A stretch of 64,000 bases of DNA from Anaeramoeba flamelloides (taxonomy: Eukaryota > Metamonada > Anaeramoebidae). The notes under the pieces are model-generated. The model saw nothing but the letters and a program-made list of their open reading frames with translations. It was not told where the DNA came from and did no database searches. Location: the NCBI GenBank assembly GCA_027625915.1, contig JANTQA010000033.1, positions 10,540,001 through 10,604,000 on the forward strand. Reading direction: 5' to 3'. Both the position numbers and the translations under genes were made by a program. This document shows positions 33,182 to 45,800 of this stretch, in pieces (within the stretch, counting starts at the first letter, position 1; the number at the start of each line of letters is the position of its first letter).

Positions 33182-36100
33182 TAAATTCGAATTTAACTTC
33201 AAACTTTAATCAAATAATATTAAATCAAAAAAAAATTTTTTTTTTACCCAAAAACATTTTTCATTTTATTTTTGTAGCTGCGCTAAAAAAACTTTTCTCA
33301 GAAAAATAAATTGAAATTTTTTTTTTTTGAATTTTGGATTTCTACAATTTAAATTTTTCATTTTAAGAGAATTATATCAGATCAAATTTCTTACTTTTTT
33401 TTCAAAATATTTTTTAGTTGGCAATTTATTTCAATCATTGAACTTTTTATTAAAAATATCAAAAAATAAGAAAACGTTTGAACTTGTGAAGCTAGAATTT
33501 TGATTCTTTTTCGAAAAAAAAAAAAAATGAGAAATAAAATTAAATAATAAATAAGAGAATGGATCTCATCGAGAAACCCCAATTTCAACTTTTGGTATCA
33601 AAATAAGTAGGAAAAAGCAGTAAAATTATATTTTTAAATTTCTTTTTTTAAACATAACTCTATTAAACCCTTTAAATATCCCAAATTATTAAAAATTATT
33701 TCTTAAATCTGAAAAAAAACCCATTTTTTTTTTTCTTCGTTTGAAATAACATAAAATAAGAAATCAAAACAACTGATCTAGGGATTTTTTATGATATTTT
33801 TTAACTGTGTTAATTCGAAATAATTATTTTGTTTTTTTTTTTTTTTACAACTTTTATCTTTTCCTTAGAGATGTTTCATCTAGTCAAAAGTTACCCAGAG
33901 AAGATCAAAATTCTATAACTTTATTTTAAGGTTTTTAAAATATTTTGTAATTTGAAGATAATATCTATTTATAATTGAATTTTCAATGATTGCTCGTTTC
34001 TAAAAAAAAGTAAATATTTTTTTTACTAAAAATATTTTGAAATGAACACAATATGTTATAACCCAATCAGTATTAATACCCACATTAATTTTATATTACG
34101 CATTTACCAATATATCAACGTATATAGAATAATATTATATATAAATCATTCTAAAAAATTCCCACATTTTTGGAGACTTTGAAATACTTTTTTTAATTAA
34201 TAACATAATCTCGAAAAAACTGAAAATTGTAATTTTTTTGACATTTTGTTTAATTCCAAAAAAAAACCCTGAAAATTTCAAAAATCCTGAAATTCAAATT
34301 TTCCGATCAATGGAAAATATTAGTAATTGAACAAATATATATTCCTATTTTTCAGATTAAGATATAAATTATCGAGTTTCATTAACCTACTGTCATATGG
34401 GGCATAATTAAATTTTCGAAATTTACCAAAATTTAACCCTTTAATAAATTGTAAAATGAACAAAATCACAAATATTGAAAAAATTAATAGAAAAATAATT
34501 GTAAAAATTTTAAATATTCCAAAGTAAAATTAATTGTGATATAATAATTGATGACTCATGGGCTAATTCAAAGATATTTCTAAAATGAAAAAAATTTTTG
34601 TGAACAAAAAAAATATGTTTGAAAAAAAAATTTATTCTATTTTTTTTTTATTTTATTGTCAAAGAGAGGGGTTTTTAATTCCTCTTGTTTTCCCTTTGGT
34701 TTTCTTTTTAATTTAAGAAATTAAAAGAAAAATTTGTAAATTTTTAGTAATATCTTAATTCGAAAAAAAAATGATTTATATTTTCTTCAGTTTTCTGTTT
34801 ATTTGGAAAATCAAAAGATTTTCGTTAGGTTTTTTTGAGTTTTTTATTTATTTGGTGAATAAAATAGATTTTCCAAATAAAATAAAAAAACCAAAAAACC
34901 TAGAGCACTTCACAAATAAAATAGAAAACCTCAAAATAACCAAGAAAACCTCATAGATAAAACAGAAAACCCCAAGAAAACCTTGAATTTGTCAGATAAA
35001 AAGGTCAACCCCAATAAAACTTAGGTACTTTAGGAAAATCTACGGTACTCTATGCACTTGATGGCACTTCACTGCACCACAGTACCCCCACAACCCCTAA
35101 AATTGTATTTTGTAGTTTTTTAAAGATTCTCATATACTTTTGTTATTTTTCTCAAGAAAAAATATTGGAAAAAATATAAAAAATGTTGCTATATCTTTGT
35201 GATCAACATCACGTAACATATTCGATATTGTTTACCAAATGTTCTTGTATTGGGTTAAGCTTTTCTTTTCTGGAAAGAAAAAAATAAGCTAAAAAATTAG
35301 TGAAAAAATATCAAAACTTTTTCAAATTAAAAATATAGGATGAAATTGTTTAAATTGGGATTTTGGAGTTTTTTTTGGGAAAGAAAATTCAAATTCATAA
35401 AGTGAAAAATTCAAGTTACTAAAAATATCAGATCACTTTATCAAAAAAAAAATATTACAAATAAAAAGGTTTATTTTGGCTTTTGGATCTTATCAATTGA
35501 CTTTTTGAAATCAAAAAAAAATATCAATTTTTTTGATAAAAAATTTTTTTACTTAGGATCAAAAAAAGAGTAGCAATCGAAGCAATCAACCATTTAATAG
35601 GAGTTGGAAAAATTCAGTTTCATTTTTACTTTTTTTTTTAAATAATTGAAATGACAAAATTTCAAAAAGAGAAAATAACAAATCATTTTTTTTTATTTAT
35701 AATTTTGTTGTCTTGGGATGTTTAATGGTCCAAAATTTTACTCTTTTAGTGGCCAATCAGATAACAACAATTCACCAGACGAAGTTCAAATATCAAATGA
35801 GAGTTTGGAACAAATATTAAAAGAAATTAAAATACAAATGAAGATCTTTTATATTTGTTGTTTTTAACATTTCTAACTATTTTCGATAAAGATCGCAAAG
35901 GATGAAAAATAAATAAAAAAAAATTTTGTTTTTTGTTTTTAGTCTTTTTTATTTTTTTCCATTTGTTTGCCCACAAAAAATAACATTTGCTATTGCTTTT
36001 TAAAAAAAAAAACATCTGAATATATTTTTTTAGAAGCTTTCAGCTTCACAAATAAATATATTCGATATTTTTTTTTTTTTAAATCAATAACTGCTGAGAT

Positions 36101-38063
36101 CCACTAGTGATAATAAATTTATGGATTCTTTTCTGTTAATAATATTATTATTAAACTCATAGGCTAAACAGTTCTAAAAAATTATTCTCTTTTTTTTTTT
36201 AAAAAAAAAAGATAATTAATTTGACAAAGATAAGATCAAGAATTTCAAGTCATTTTGTTTGGTTCTAGTGTTAATATCAAACCATTCTGTTCAACAATAT
36301 ATTAAAAATATAAATAAATAATTTATCGGTCAATAGTTGTGTTATAAATAAAGTTAAAGAAAAAAGGTTTCTAAAACAACCAACACTTTGCACTTTCTTC
36401 AAAGAATGTGTTTTTGGACGAAAAACTTTTTCTTTAGTCTATTAAAGCCAAAAGGCGACTGAATAATTTTCAAAAGCTTATTCAAAAATCTAGCCATAAT
36501 ATTGTTGATTTTTATGATTGTTAATACATTTATTTTCTTCTTCGTATTCTTCTTCTTTAATCTTTGTGTTACACAGAAAACACAACTAGAGCTTAAAGTT
36601 TTTTTAAAGAATCACCAATGATATGGAAGGGTTCTCTTTATTCTCTTTATATTATTTAACCTCTGAAGCTACATAAGAGTAAATATGGAATGTTGTAAAA
36701 ACTCTATTTTTTACAAAATTCATATTTACTCTTGTGTGACAACTCCATTTTTAAAAAATACATATATTTTATATTTCGTAACATTTTTGAAAAATGAAAT
36801 AATTCTTTTGTTTGCCGAAATTAATTTTGTTATTTCTGAAAATGCAAATAATTCAAAAATGAAAAGAAAAATATTTTTCGAATTTTTATGTTTCATATTA
36901 TTTTTCTTATTTAATATAGGAAATGCTAACTCTTCTTGTTTATCTAAATTCATAAATAAAAATTTAGGAATTTCATAAAAAACTTCAAAAAATATTGTTA
37001 TTATAAATTTAAAATAATAAACAATATGATTTTTTTTTGTCAAAATATTAATAATATGAGTTATTTTTCTTAATATAATAAATATATTATTTTTTTTTAA
37101 ACAAGATATCCTGATTTAAGAAACAAAAACTTCAGAGTTTTTGATTAATTGAAATAAGTTCTAATTAAGTTGTTTCCACCTACCTATTAAAAACAGACAT
37201 TTATTTTTTTAAAACAAATGTTAAATCGGTAGATTATAAATAAAAAATAATGTATTTTGAGCATACATGCAGCTTTTTTTAATATTGCAATTTATTTTTA
37301 ATTGATTGTTTAGTTGATTGATTTTATGTTCATCAAAGTAAAATTCCATTTTTTTCAAAATGAATAAATAAATACAAAATATTTTTAAACTTAAATCGAG
37401 TGAAAAAAAAATATTGAGAACGGATTTTATATTTGATTAAAAATCAAAGTTTTCAAGTTATAAATTCAATTTATTTTTTATTCTTTTAAAAAAAATATTA
37501 AAAAAGAGTTTTGAAAAAAAAGTAGGCATCAATATTACATTAATTTTTTCAATTTAAAGTCAATTAATTTCCCGATTTAATATAACTTTTCAACGAAAAT
37601 AGAACATCCTATTCATGGATTTTCTAATTCTTTTTTTACATTTCTTTCTTTACGTTTCCCTTTTCTTTTTCTTTTTTTTTTTCTTTTTCTTTTCTTTTTC
37701 TTTTGGGACACTAGCCTTTTCTTTTAAACCCACTAAAGAAAAATAGTGAAAATTTTAAAAATTTAAATTCCCACCAAGAAAAAAAAAACATTGAGAAGGT
37801 CTTTCTTGTACTAAGGAGTTATTTTAGAATTTATTTTTGAATTTTGTTGTAATTTTTTTGTTTATTAAAATATCATAAATCATGCTTCAACGAGAGTTAA
37901 GCGTTTATTTCTGCAATAAGACCCGGGATTTTCAATAAGTCATCTTCTTGAAAAAATGATCATGGTGTTATCTCCTTTTCAGGTATTTTTAATTTATTTG
38001 TTTGATCTCAAATAATAAAATAATAAAAAACAAAATTATAACTATAAATTATTTTATTCAATT
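33182..38063. other. Intergenic region between convergent POLA2 and Psf3 genes
   Basis: A 4.9-kb AT-rich region. It contains a palindromic repeat array with a GC-richer end (34780-35110) and a short hairpin at 36676-36735 (AAGAGTAAATATG...CATATTTACTCTT). About 38 codons are open at 35747-35860 (plus strand, Asn/Ser/Glu-rich) with no recognisable family; this could be an orphan exon. CT-rich tracts occur near 37640-37700. No intact gene is seen. Confidence 0.55.
34780..35110. repeat. Palindromic AT-rich repeat array, copy 3
   Basis: The units AAAATCAAAAGATTTTCGTT, AGATTTTCCAAATAAAATA and CCTAGAGCACTTCACAAATA match those at 3.0-3.5 and 10.0-10.9 kb. It ends with a less AT-rich block containing GGTACTCTATGCACTTGATG and CACAGTACCCCCACAACCCC, which is the reverse complement type of the GTGTTGTGGGGTGTCGTAGA motif at about 3016. 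Confidence 0.65.
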
Positions 38064-39401
38064 TTAATTATATCCGAATTTCCAATATTGGTATTTTTTT
38101 TGATTCAATTTTAGAAAAGAATAAATGTCTTTTTCTAATTGGCTTAACTTTTTCATAAATGTTTCTTCTTCCAGCGTTGGAGAGAAAACATCAAAATATT
38201 TATTTCTTTTTTGCTGTTGCTGTTGTTGTTGCCATGATTTTGGGTTTCCAAATAAACTGTCCCTTCTTGTAAATAAATTATCTTTTAATTGGCTTTCAAT
38301 AAAATTAATGTCTTGATCATCATTATTATTCATATTATTACTAATTGTAGATTTTGTTTGTGATCTTTTTTTTAAATCCATTTCTTCCATTTCCCTTAAT
38401 CCATTTTTAGAATTATTATAACCGTTTAATTCTTCGTACTTTCTTTTATTGGATCGTACAAGATTCTTATTCAGGGGTTTTCTGTTGTTGTTTGTAACCT
38501 GTTGATCCTTTTCTTTCTGCTTTTCATTTTCATTCACATTGCCGCTGTGTTCTTCATTTTTAATGGGGCTTGATTTAAGAACCTGGAGAGGTATGATGTT
38601 ACTTGGTTTCGAAAATTGTAATATTTCCATAATTTTCAATATTCTTTTTGAAAAGATTAAAGAAAAATCAAAAGACAACTTTAAATTTCTTGAAGCGTTT
38701 GCTAACGAAGTTCCAGAATAATACCAGTATTTGCACTTTTGGTTTAAACTGAGAAAATTTTGTTTCTCTTGTAATTCTTTTTCTTTTTCTGTTTCTGTTT
38801 TTGTTTTTGTTTCTGTTTCTTTTTCTTTTTCTTTTTCTTTTTCTTTTAGTTTTGGGACAAGATTTTCTCTGCATCTGTCCCGAAATTTTTCAGAAAAACG
38901 AAAAGGGATTTTGAAGACTGCTAATTTTAATCCTTTGTATTGGTTCGCTAACCAAGAGGGTACTCGTAAACTTTGTGATTTCCTGATGTTGTAAATTGTT
39001 TTTATTGTTTTACTTTTTTCATACAGATCCAACTTCTTTTCAAGAATCTTGACACAATTCGGGCAATACCATTTGCCAATAGGTTCCTTCGTAATGCCAA
39101 CACAACTAAAATGATACCAACTTTTTTCACATTTGTGATAATCGCAATGGATCCAATCTTCATCCTCCAATTCCTTTCCACAGCAATAAACCTTTTCTTT
39201 CTCTCCTTCTTCTTCAAAGCCTTCGTCGTCAGATGACCTTTGCTCGTCTAATGGGTGAACAACACTATTTGGTATGGAAACTAGATCTTCTTTTTTTGGA
39301 TCGGATACCAAAAAGCCAATATACTTAACCTCGTACAATACTTTGATTTGAATGAAACTTTCATCCGCAAGCAAAGGTGTAGTGCACCAATAATTGTCCA
39401 T
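38064..39401 (-). CDS. PSF3: GINS subunit Psf3 with an inserted ING-type PHD finger
   Basis: Psf3 is one of four GINS subunits of the CMG replicative helicase. This single-exon 445-residue protein opens with the Psf3 beta (B) domain: MDNYWCTTPLLADESF...VLYEVKYIGFL (1-31; yeast has YYDIDDVLADGTEFPCKF...IPGLGYL). The helical A domain starts at 145 with LRVPSWLANQ (yeast LSLPLWLAR), continues CKYWYYSGTSLA and FSLIFSKRILKIMEILQ (about 223-262), and ends TFMKKLSQLEKDIYSFLKL...YWKFGYN (yeast TFLLKLEEMEKEIY...KRWMFKK). Between the domains, after an acidic linker, is a PHD finger: YCCGKELEDEDWIHCD, C, SWYHFSCVGITKEPIGKWYC, PNC. The ligands are C73, C74, C86, C91, H97, C100, C113 and C116. The ING-like features Tyr before the first Cys and Trp before YHF, which build the H3K4me3 cage, are present. 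C73 and C74 are adjacent, whereas ING fingers have C-x-C. KE/TE repeats (184-214) and a polar insert (263-405) more than double the usual ~200-residue length. Confidence 0.88.
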   Translation of the reverse strand: MDNYWCTTPLLADESFIQIKVLYEVKYIGFLVSDPKKEDLVSIPNSVVHPLDEQRSSDDEGFEEEGEKEKVYCCGKELEDEDWIHCDYHKCEKSWYHFSCVGITKEPIGKWYCPNCVKILEKKLDLYEKSKTIKTIYNIRKSQSLRVPSWLANQYKGLKLAVFKIPFRFSEKFRDRCRENLVPKLKEKEKEKEKETETKTKTETEKEKELQEKQNFLSLNQKCKYWYYSGTSLANASRNLKLSFDFSLIFSKRILKIMEILQFSKPSNIIPLQVLKSSPIKNEEHSGNVNENEKQKEKDQQVTNNNRKPLNKNLVRSNKRKYEELNGYNNSKNGLREMEEMDLKKRSQTKSTISNNMNNNDDQDINFIESQLKDNLFTRRDSLFGNPKSWQQQQQQQKRNKYFDVFSPTLEEETFMKKLSQLEKDIYSFLKLNQKKYQYWKFGYN

Positions 39402-39853
39402 CTTATAAAAAGGAGAAATTGAATGATTAAAAAAGGGAATTCAAAGTAGATCGATGCAAATAAAAAATAAAAAAATGTTCATAATCTAAGGCAAATAGTG
39501 AATTTGGCGAATTTTGGCAAATTACACTTATATTCATAAGTTCGTGTTCAACCAATTTGTTCTGTTATATTGTTGGCCATTTAACATATACTATTTGTTG
39601 CAAAATAATTTGAAAAAACTTTTCATTCGGCTTTCCAAAAAAAAGGTTTTGAAAGCATGTTACCTTTCAAATTTTTTAATTCAATAAAATCAGTTTAAAT
39701 TATTAATTTGCCTTTTCGAATTGGGTACTTTGATGATTTATTTTAATTCTTTTGATCGATTTTTTTGGAAAGTTGAATGAAAATACTGGCCGTTTAATAG
39801 GGTAACAAACAGTAATTTTATCAAATATCATTTTTTAAACATTGCCTCTTAAA
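39402..39853. other. Divergent promoter region between Psf3 and the phosphodiesterase
   Basis: The two genes are transcribed away from this 450-bp spacer, of which 164 bp is a MITE (39620-39783). The element ends only 70 bp before the phosphodiesterase start codon, so it probably lies in or near that promoter or 5' UTR. Confidence 0.6.
39620..39783. mobile_element. MITE with TTTTCATTC(A/G)GCTTTCC ends, copy 2
   Basis: TTTTCATTCGGCTTTCCAAA at the left is inverted to TTTTTTGGAAAGTTGAATGA/AAA at the right. The interior block TTTGATGATTTATTTTAATT is shared with 42615-42640. It is the same family as 26376-26542. Confidence 0.65.
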
Positions 39854-42800
39854 ATGAAATATTTGTTTTACTCTGTTTTAATTTTCAGTTTTTTTGTTCC
39901 AACACTCTGTTTAACAGGAAAGTTTTGGCAAATTACAGATCAGCATTATGATTGGCTCTACAAATACAAATCAGAACCATTTTTGGGGTTTTGTAGAGTA
40001 GGTGAAGGTGATGCAGGATATTTTGGGGATTACAATTGTGACATCCCTTGGCGAACTGTGGAATCCGCTATTGAAGAAATGGCACGTGTTGAACCGAATG
40101 TCGATTTTGTAATTAATTCTGGCGATTCCTTTCCCCACGCGCTTGGTACTGCAGAAGATAAATTACAAACAATCGAAAATGTAACTAATGCAATTAGAAA
40201 ATACTTTCCTAATACACCTATTTTCTATTCACCAGGTACACAAACCCTTTATTTTTGATCTAATTTTGCTTACCATTTCAATCTTTCTTTTTCTAATGAT
40301 TTTATTTTTTCGAACTTGATTCGACTATTTTTCCACGATCCATTTTTCAACATTTTATTTTGTCCGAATATCAAAATCCTTTTTTATCTGTGTGATTTTC
40401 AAAAAGTGTTTAATGGTATCGAGAAAATAGACCACAAAATATCTAGAAAGCTATTCAAAAACATAAACAGAAAGACAACTTTTTTCATACACCGTTCGGA
40501 AAAAGTGTGTGTTAAAAGTTTGAAATTTTGTTACATATACCTGACTAACCTATTTGAACCAGTTTGAGTCACACTTTTTAAGACGTGTATTCACACACCT
40601 TTTAAAACACTAGGGCGGTGTTAAAAAACTTTTTTTTCAGACACTTTAAATCGATTCAAAAAATCTCTTCATTTGTGACTTTTTTCTTGTTAAAAGTTAA
40701 GGACTATCTAAAAAAAGGCCATTTCTGGGATAACTTGGCGGTTTAAAACACCACTGTTCTAGACACTTTATCTTTTTCAATTCACCAGAAACCCAAAATT
40801 GATATTTTTTGCGAATTTTTGCAATTTTTTTAATCCAAAAACATTTTTTGGATTTTTAAAATCGTTTGTCATTTTTTTGGGCGTAGCTAATTTTTAGCAA
40901 CCTCAAAAAAATGAAAAAGAAATTTTTTTTTCTTTTAAAATCAAATTGACGATCTTTTTTCTATTGTTTCGAACAAAAATTTTTTGAAGGGTACTCAAAT
41001 ACTCTTAAAAACCACATAAAAAATTTTTTACAAAAAAAGATCAGAACACATAAAATTTTTTTTACAAATAAGATCAAAAAAATATTAAACATAAAAGATG
41101 AAAAAATAAAAAAATAAAAAAAATCTTTTTCGCATTTTGAGAAAAACAAACAATGAAAATGAATGTCAAATAAAAAACAAATCACTTCTAACTTTTCCCC
41201 TTTTTATTTTAAATTATTTTTTAAAATGACAAAGAAAATTTTCCATTTCGATAAATTCAATGTTCACAACCCAACCATTATCGTTCTCATTGAAGTATTG
41301 TCTTCCAATCTATTTTTACAACCGAAAAAGGAAAGTTAAAACGATAATGGTTGGGTTGTGGTTTTCAGTGTCAGGTTTACTAATAAGAATCTGATCTGTC
41401 AAAATAAAAAAACCTAAAAATTTATAATTTGATCGTTCTTCTGGATACTAAGGGATAAAGAACATATTTCACTCGTGTTTTAATCCAGGTAAAGGCAATA
41501 GTGGCCTTTTTTTAGATAATCCTTAATGGTTTGTCAAAATTAAATGTTTTTTTTTTAAAAACAAAAAAACTTTTTGAAAAACAAAATACAGTAAACAATA
41601 ACAAAAGGTTCATTAAAAGGGCTATTTTTGTAATTCGTATTTAATGTTTAGTCTATTTTAGTCAGGTTTTTGATGTTGGTAAACCTCTTAAAGATTTTCT
41701 TAAATGGGATTTAAGAAGGAAAAAAAGAAAAGATTTTTTTCTCATTTTGGATTTACTTTTACCAAAAAAAATGAACAAGAAGTTTTACAAAAACAACTTT
41801 TTGAGAAAATTTATTCTTGGAAACAAATTTTAAAACCCTTATACCTTTTTGATTCTAATCAATTCCGTGATGTAAAAAAAATTTTTTAGTTCAATTTCCA
41901 GTTTTAGAAATATGATATGTCAACTTTCAATTTTTTTTGTTCAAATAAATATATTTTGTTAACTAATTTCAAAAGTTTCTTCAATTTTAGACCAAGACAA
42001 TTCTTTCTTCTCATTTATCTAAAGTTCATAAAACTTTATCAAAATAAGGAAATTGAACTAAAAATTTTTAAAATAATTTTGTGAATTTGTTAGTAATTAT
42101 TTTCTAATATTTTTTTTTGATTTATGAGTTTAGTTTAGAGGTTTATAAAAAATGACATAAGATCTCAAAAAGGAAGGAAAGAGGGAAAATTTAGGAATTA
42201 TTCTTTGTAATTTTCAAAAAAAAAAACAAATTTGATAAAAGCACACATTACTCTTAGTTTCAAAATAAATTGAACAAAACTTTCATTCAGTTTTCCAAAA
42301 TAAAATCAAACTACTATTTGTCACAAAATAAAGGGAACAAAATTTTCATTCAACTATCCAAAAAAACAAATTCATAAATCTTGTTACTTTCAATTTTTTA
42401 ATAATCTTACTGGTATTTGAATAATAAATAGGAACACTTTTCACTTCTTATTCAATTTCCTTTTTTAAATAAAATAACACGAATTACAACCTACTTCTTT
42501 GAAAACTCAATTTAAAAATTAAATATAGAAAAGGAAGTGAAATTTTTTTCCCATTTAGAATTCAAATACAAGTAAAAGAAGATTAATTCTTTTTTTGTCC
42601 TTTAGAATTGGGGACTTTGATGATTTATTTTAATTCCTTGCATCTGATTTTTTTGGAAAGCTGAATGAATTTTTTGATCTTTTTATTTTGAAATTAACAG
42701 TATTTGGTAAGAGTTAGAATTTGTCAAAATTGGCATTTATAACAATCAAGATTATTTTTTATCAAGTCGACCTCGATTTTTTTTTTTTTCAAAATACAAA

Positions 42801-45800
42801 AATCGTCTGGTTTCTGTCAATTTAATTTCCAGTAGATCGGCGAATACCAAAATTCTTCAAAACTGTCCCACAACAAAATCCCAACCTAATTTGTTTTGTA
42901 CTGAACAATTGGGTTTTTTGAGAGAAAGGATACAAACAAAAAAAAAATTCCCCCACAAAAATAAACCAAATGCTCAAGGTATTCGGTAAGGAGACTCTGT
43001 TCAAAAATCAAATAGAGTAAATACTATCCTCAAAAGAATTGTTGGGAACTTCAATAAAAGAAAAAACAAAGATAATACAAGCAAACCAAAGAAAACGGAA
43101 GACAAAATCACAATTTTCTTTGTTAGGTTTGTTCTGGCTTTTGAAGACATTGTAACAATTCAAGTAAGCCAATGGCCAAAACTCATTTATAATATGCTCT
43201 TCAAAAGTTTTAGTTTTTTGTTGAGAATCTTTGAATTGATCGTCATTTTTTCGGCAAGAAAACCATGATTATTTTTCTGTTTCATTCTCACGTTTCTTAA
43301 GAAGGGTTTTCGAGTTTAGGTATCTAAAATTTTCTTATTTATTTTCAATTAAAAAAAAAAAACTATAAACAAATTTTTTGATCCATATTGGATAATATTT
43401 CCATGAGCATTCCTTTACATTTTAAATGTGATTGGATCAAAAGAATTTAAGACAATTTGGTAAATTGTAAAGGCAGTCCTTAAAAATTGTGTCACTTTAT
43501 AACTCTTCAAAATATAAAATTTCCTGCTTCTTGAATTTTTTTTTTCCCTTTATTTTTTGTTGATGTAATTACTGGTTTCGGATATTTAAATTGCCATATT
43601 TTGAAAAATTGTACTGTTAAAATCAAATATTAAAATAATTCCAATTTTAACTCAAACTTGAAAAAAGAAAGAGCCTAATTAAATTTCTAAAAATCACATT
43701 TCTAATTGATATTGTTCAGATCTTTTGGTTTTTTCAACTAAAAAATTAGTCAAAGATTTTGGAAACTTGAAATAAAAATTTTTATTTATTATTTGGGAAA
43801 TGAAAGTACCTAAAAAACACTTCAGTTATTAAAACTCTTGGCATTTAATGGATTACAAAAAATTAATTTTACACCCAACCTAACCAATTTCAAAAATACC
43901 AAGAAAAAGGTTGTTGTTTGGTTTACAAAAAGTGGAAACGAAAAAAGTGTTGAATGGGTTTGTTTGGTTTCATTTCACAGCAATTAAGAAGAAAAAATTC
44001 ACCCAAAGGATTTTAATTTGCCTAAAATACTGAAAAAAGAAATTTTCAAAAAATACTACTCTTTTTTTTAAATCAAAGATAATTTTCTGTATCAAAAATT
44101 CACTTGAAAAAAGTGAAAATGTAAAATTGTACAAAGTGTCTTGAAAATGTACAAAATGAAACAATATGATCAAAACTAGTTTTTGTTAAGGGATTAACTT
44201 CCACAAAGAAGAAGCCAACGATTAAAGTATGTTGTTATTGAGTGTAAATCACATTTAGTGCCCCATGGTTCAAATGTCTCTAAAAATTCTATTAGTAAAG
44301 TAGTACTATAAGTTGATCCCATCAATTAAAAAATTATACTTGTATTAGTAAAAAATCCCCAAGAAAATTTAGAAAAAATCTGCATTTCAACACAAATTTA
44401 AATGATAAATTATCAATATTCAGACTACAAAGTTGCAAAATATTTTTCTTAAATTTATCACGAAACGTAGATTAGTTGCTGAAGAAATTCAATTTTTTTA
44501 AGCAATTGAATAATTAACTCAAGAGATTGTTTTGACAAATTATTTCTGGAATATTGGAAATATATTGATATTACAATTAACTTTATAAAAAGGAAACAAA
44601 ACTAATCAGTCTCGGGTTTTTTATATGGATAATTGTTGAGTTAATCTTTGAAATTAAAAAATTATAAAAATAGTTACCTTTTGAAAGTTTTAAATATGAA
44701 TTATTAAATACTGAAATATTATTATTGTAGTTTCAATTTTTAGATTTGATAAAGGAATCAAAAAAAAAAAAAATTCAAAAATGACACTTTTTTAATTGAG
44801 ATCCTTAGTAAAAAATGTAATAATTTATTGTGATATAAGATTTATTATAGATTTTTTATAGTTATTTGGACCATGGTTTACTAATATCATTTTGACCCAA
44901 TTTCGGCATAATTTAATTATAGACGAAGCTATGGCGAAGCTAATCAAATAAAAGCAAAAAAAAAATGTTTCAATAACAAATAATTGTTTTTTACCCAAAT
45001 TTAGAATAACCCATTATTTTTTCCTTGTGGTAATAATTCAAAAAATATCTTTGATTATAATTTGGATTTTTTTTTTAATACTAAACTATTTTTCAAAAAT
45101 TTTGACACACTTCAGAATGTTAATGAAAGTTGTTTTGAGGGTTTATTCCATATTTTTATCAAAAATATATTTTCAAATTTTTGGATATGAATCATTTTTT
45201 CTAATTTTGCATATTTTAGTTTTGCTTTTTCTTTTTCATTTTCTTATTTTTATTTTTCTTTCTAACTTTTTGAAATTTTTTGTTTTTCTTTTGTTGAAGA
45301 TATTTTTATTTTTTTTTATAAGATCATTGAAAAAAAAAAAATATCTTCAAAAAGACAAATAACCAGTAACACAATTGATACTATGCAATGTCTTTTGAAA
45401 TGAATTTTAATTATTAGCAAAAAATATTGTTGTTCAAATTTTTTTCAGTAAAAGTTCAGTAATAGAAAATCCGTAATGCTCATTTCAAAAATTGTGATTC
45501 AACTTTTTTTCTAGTTTTTAGTTTTATTGTTTTTTTGTAAATTTTAAAATATCAGGTTTTTATATATTTAGAATGATTTAAAAGTGAATTATTAATCATA
45601 TTTAATTATTAGTTGTTCTTGAATACTAAAGGATATATGTATATTGAATTTATTATTTCAGGTGAGTAACAATTTTTGAAATGGTGTTTATAGTAACTTC
45701 CCCAATTCAGGCTATAAAAGAGGAATAAAAATACCTTATTAAAATTTTTTTATGAATCATTTTATATTTTTTTCATTAAAGAAATCAACACTAAGCCTTT

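Noticed and set aside
36685..37043. Overlapping open frames on both strands (97 and 105 codons)
   Set aside because: Both strands are open at once, composition is skewed, and the start coincides with a short inverted repeat (36676-36735); no family recognised.
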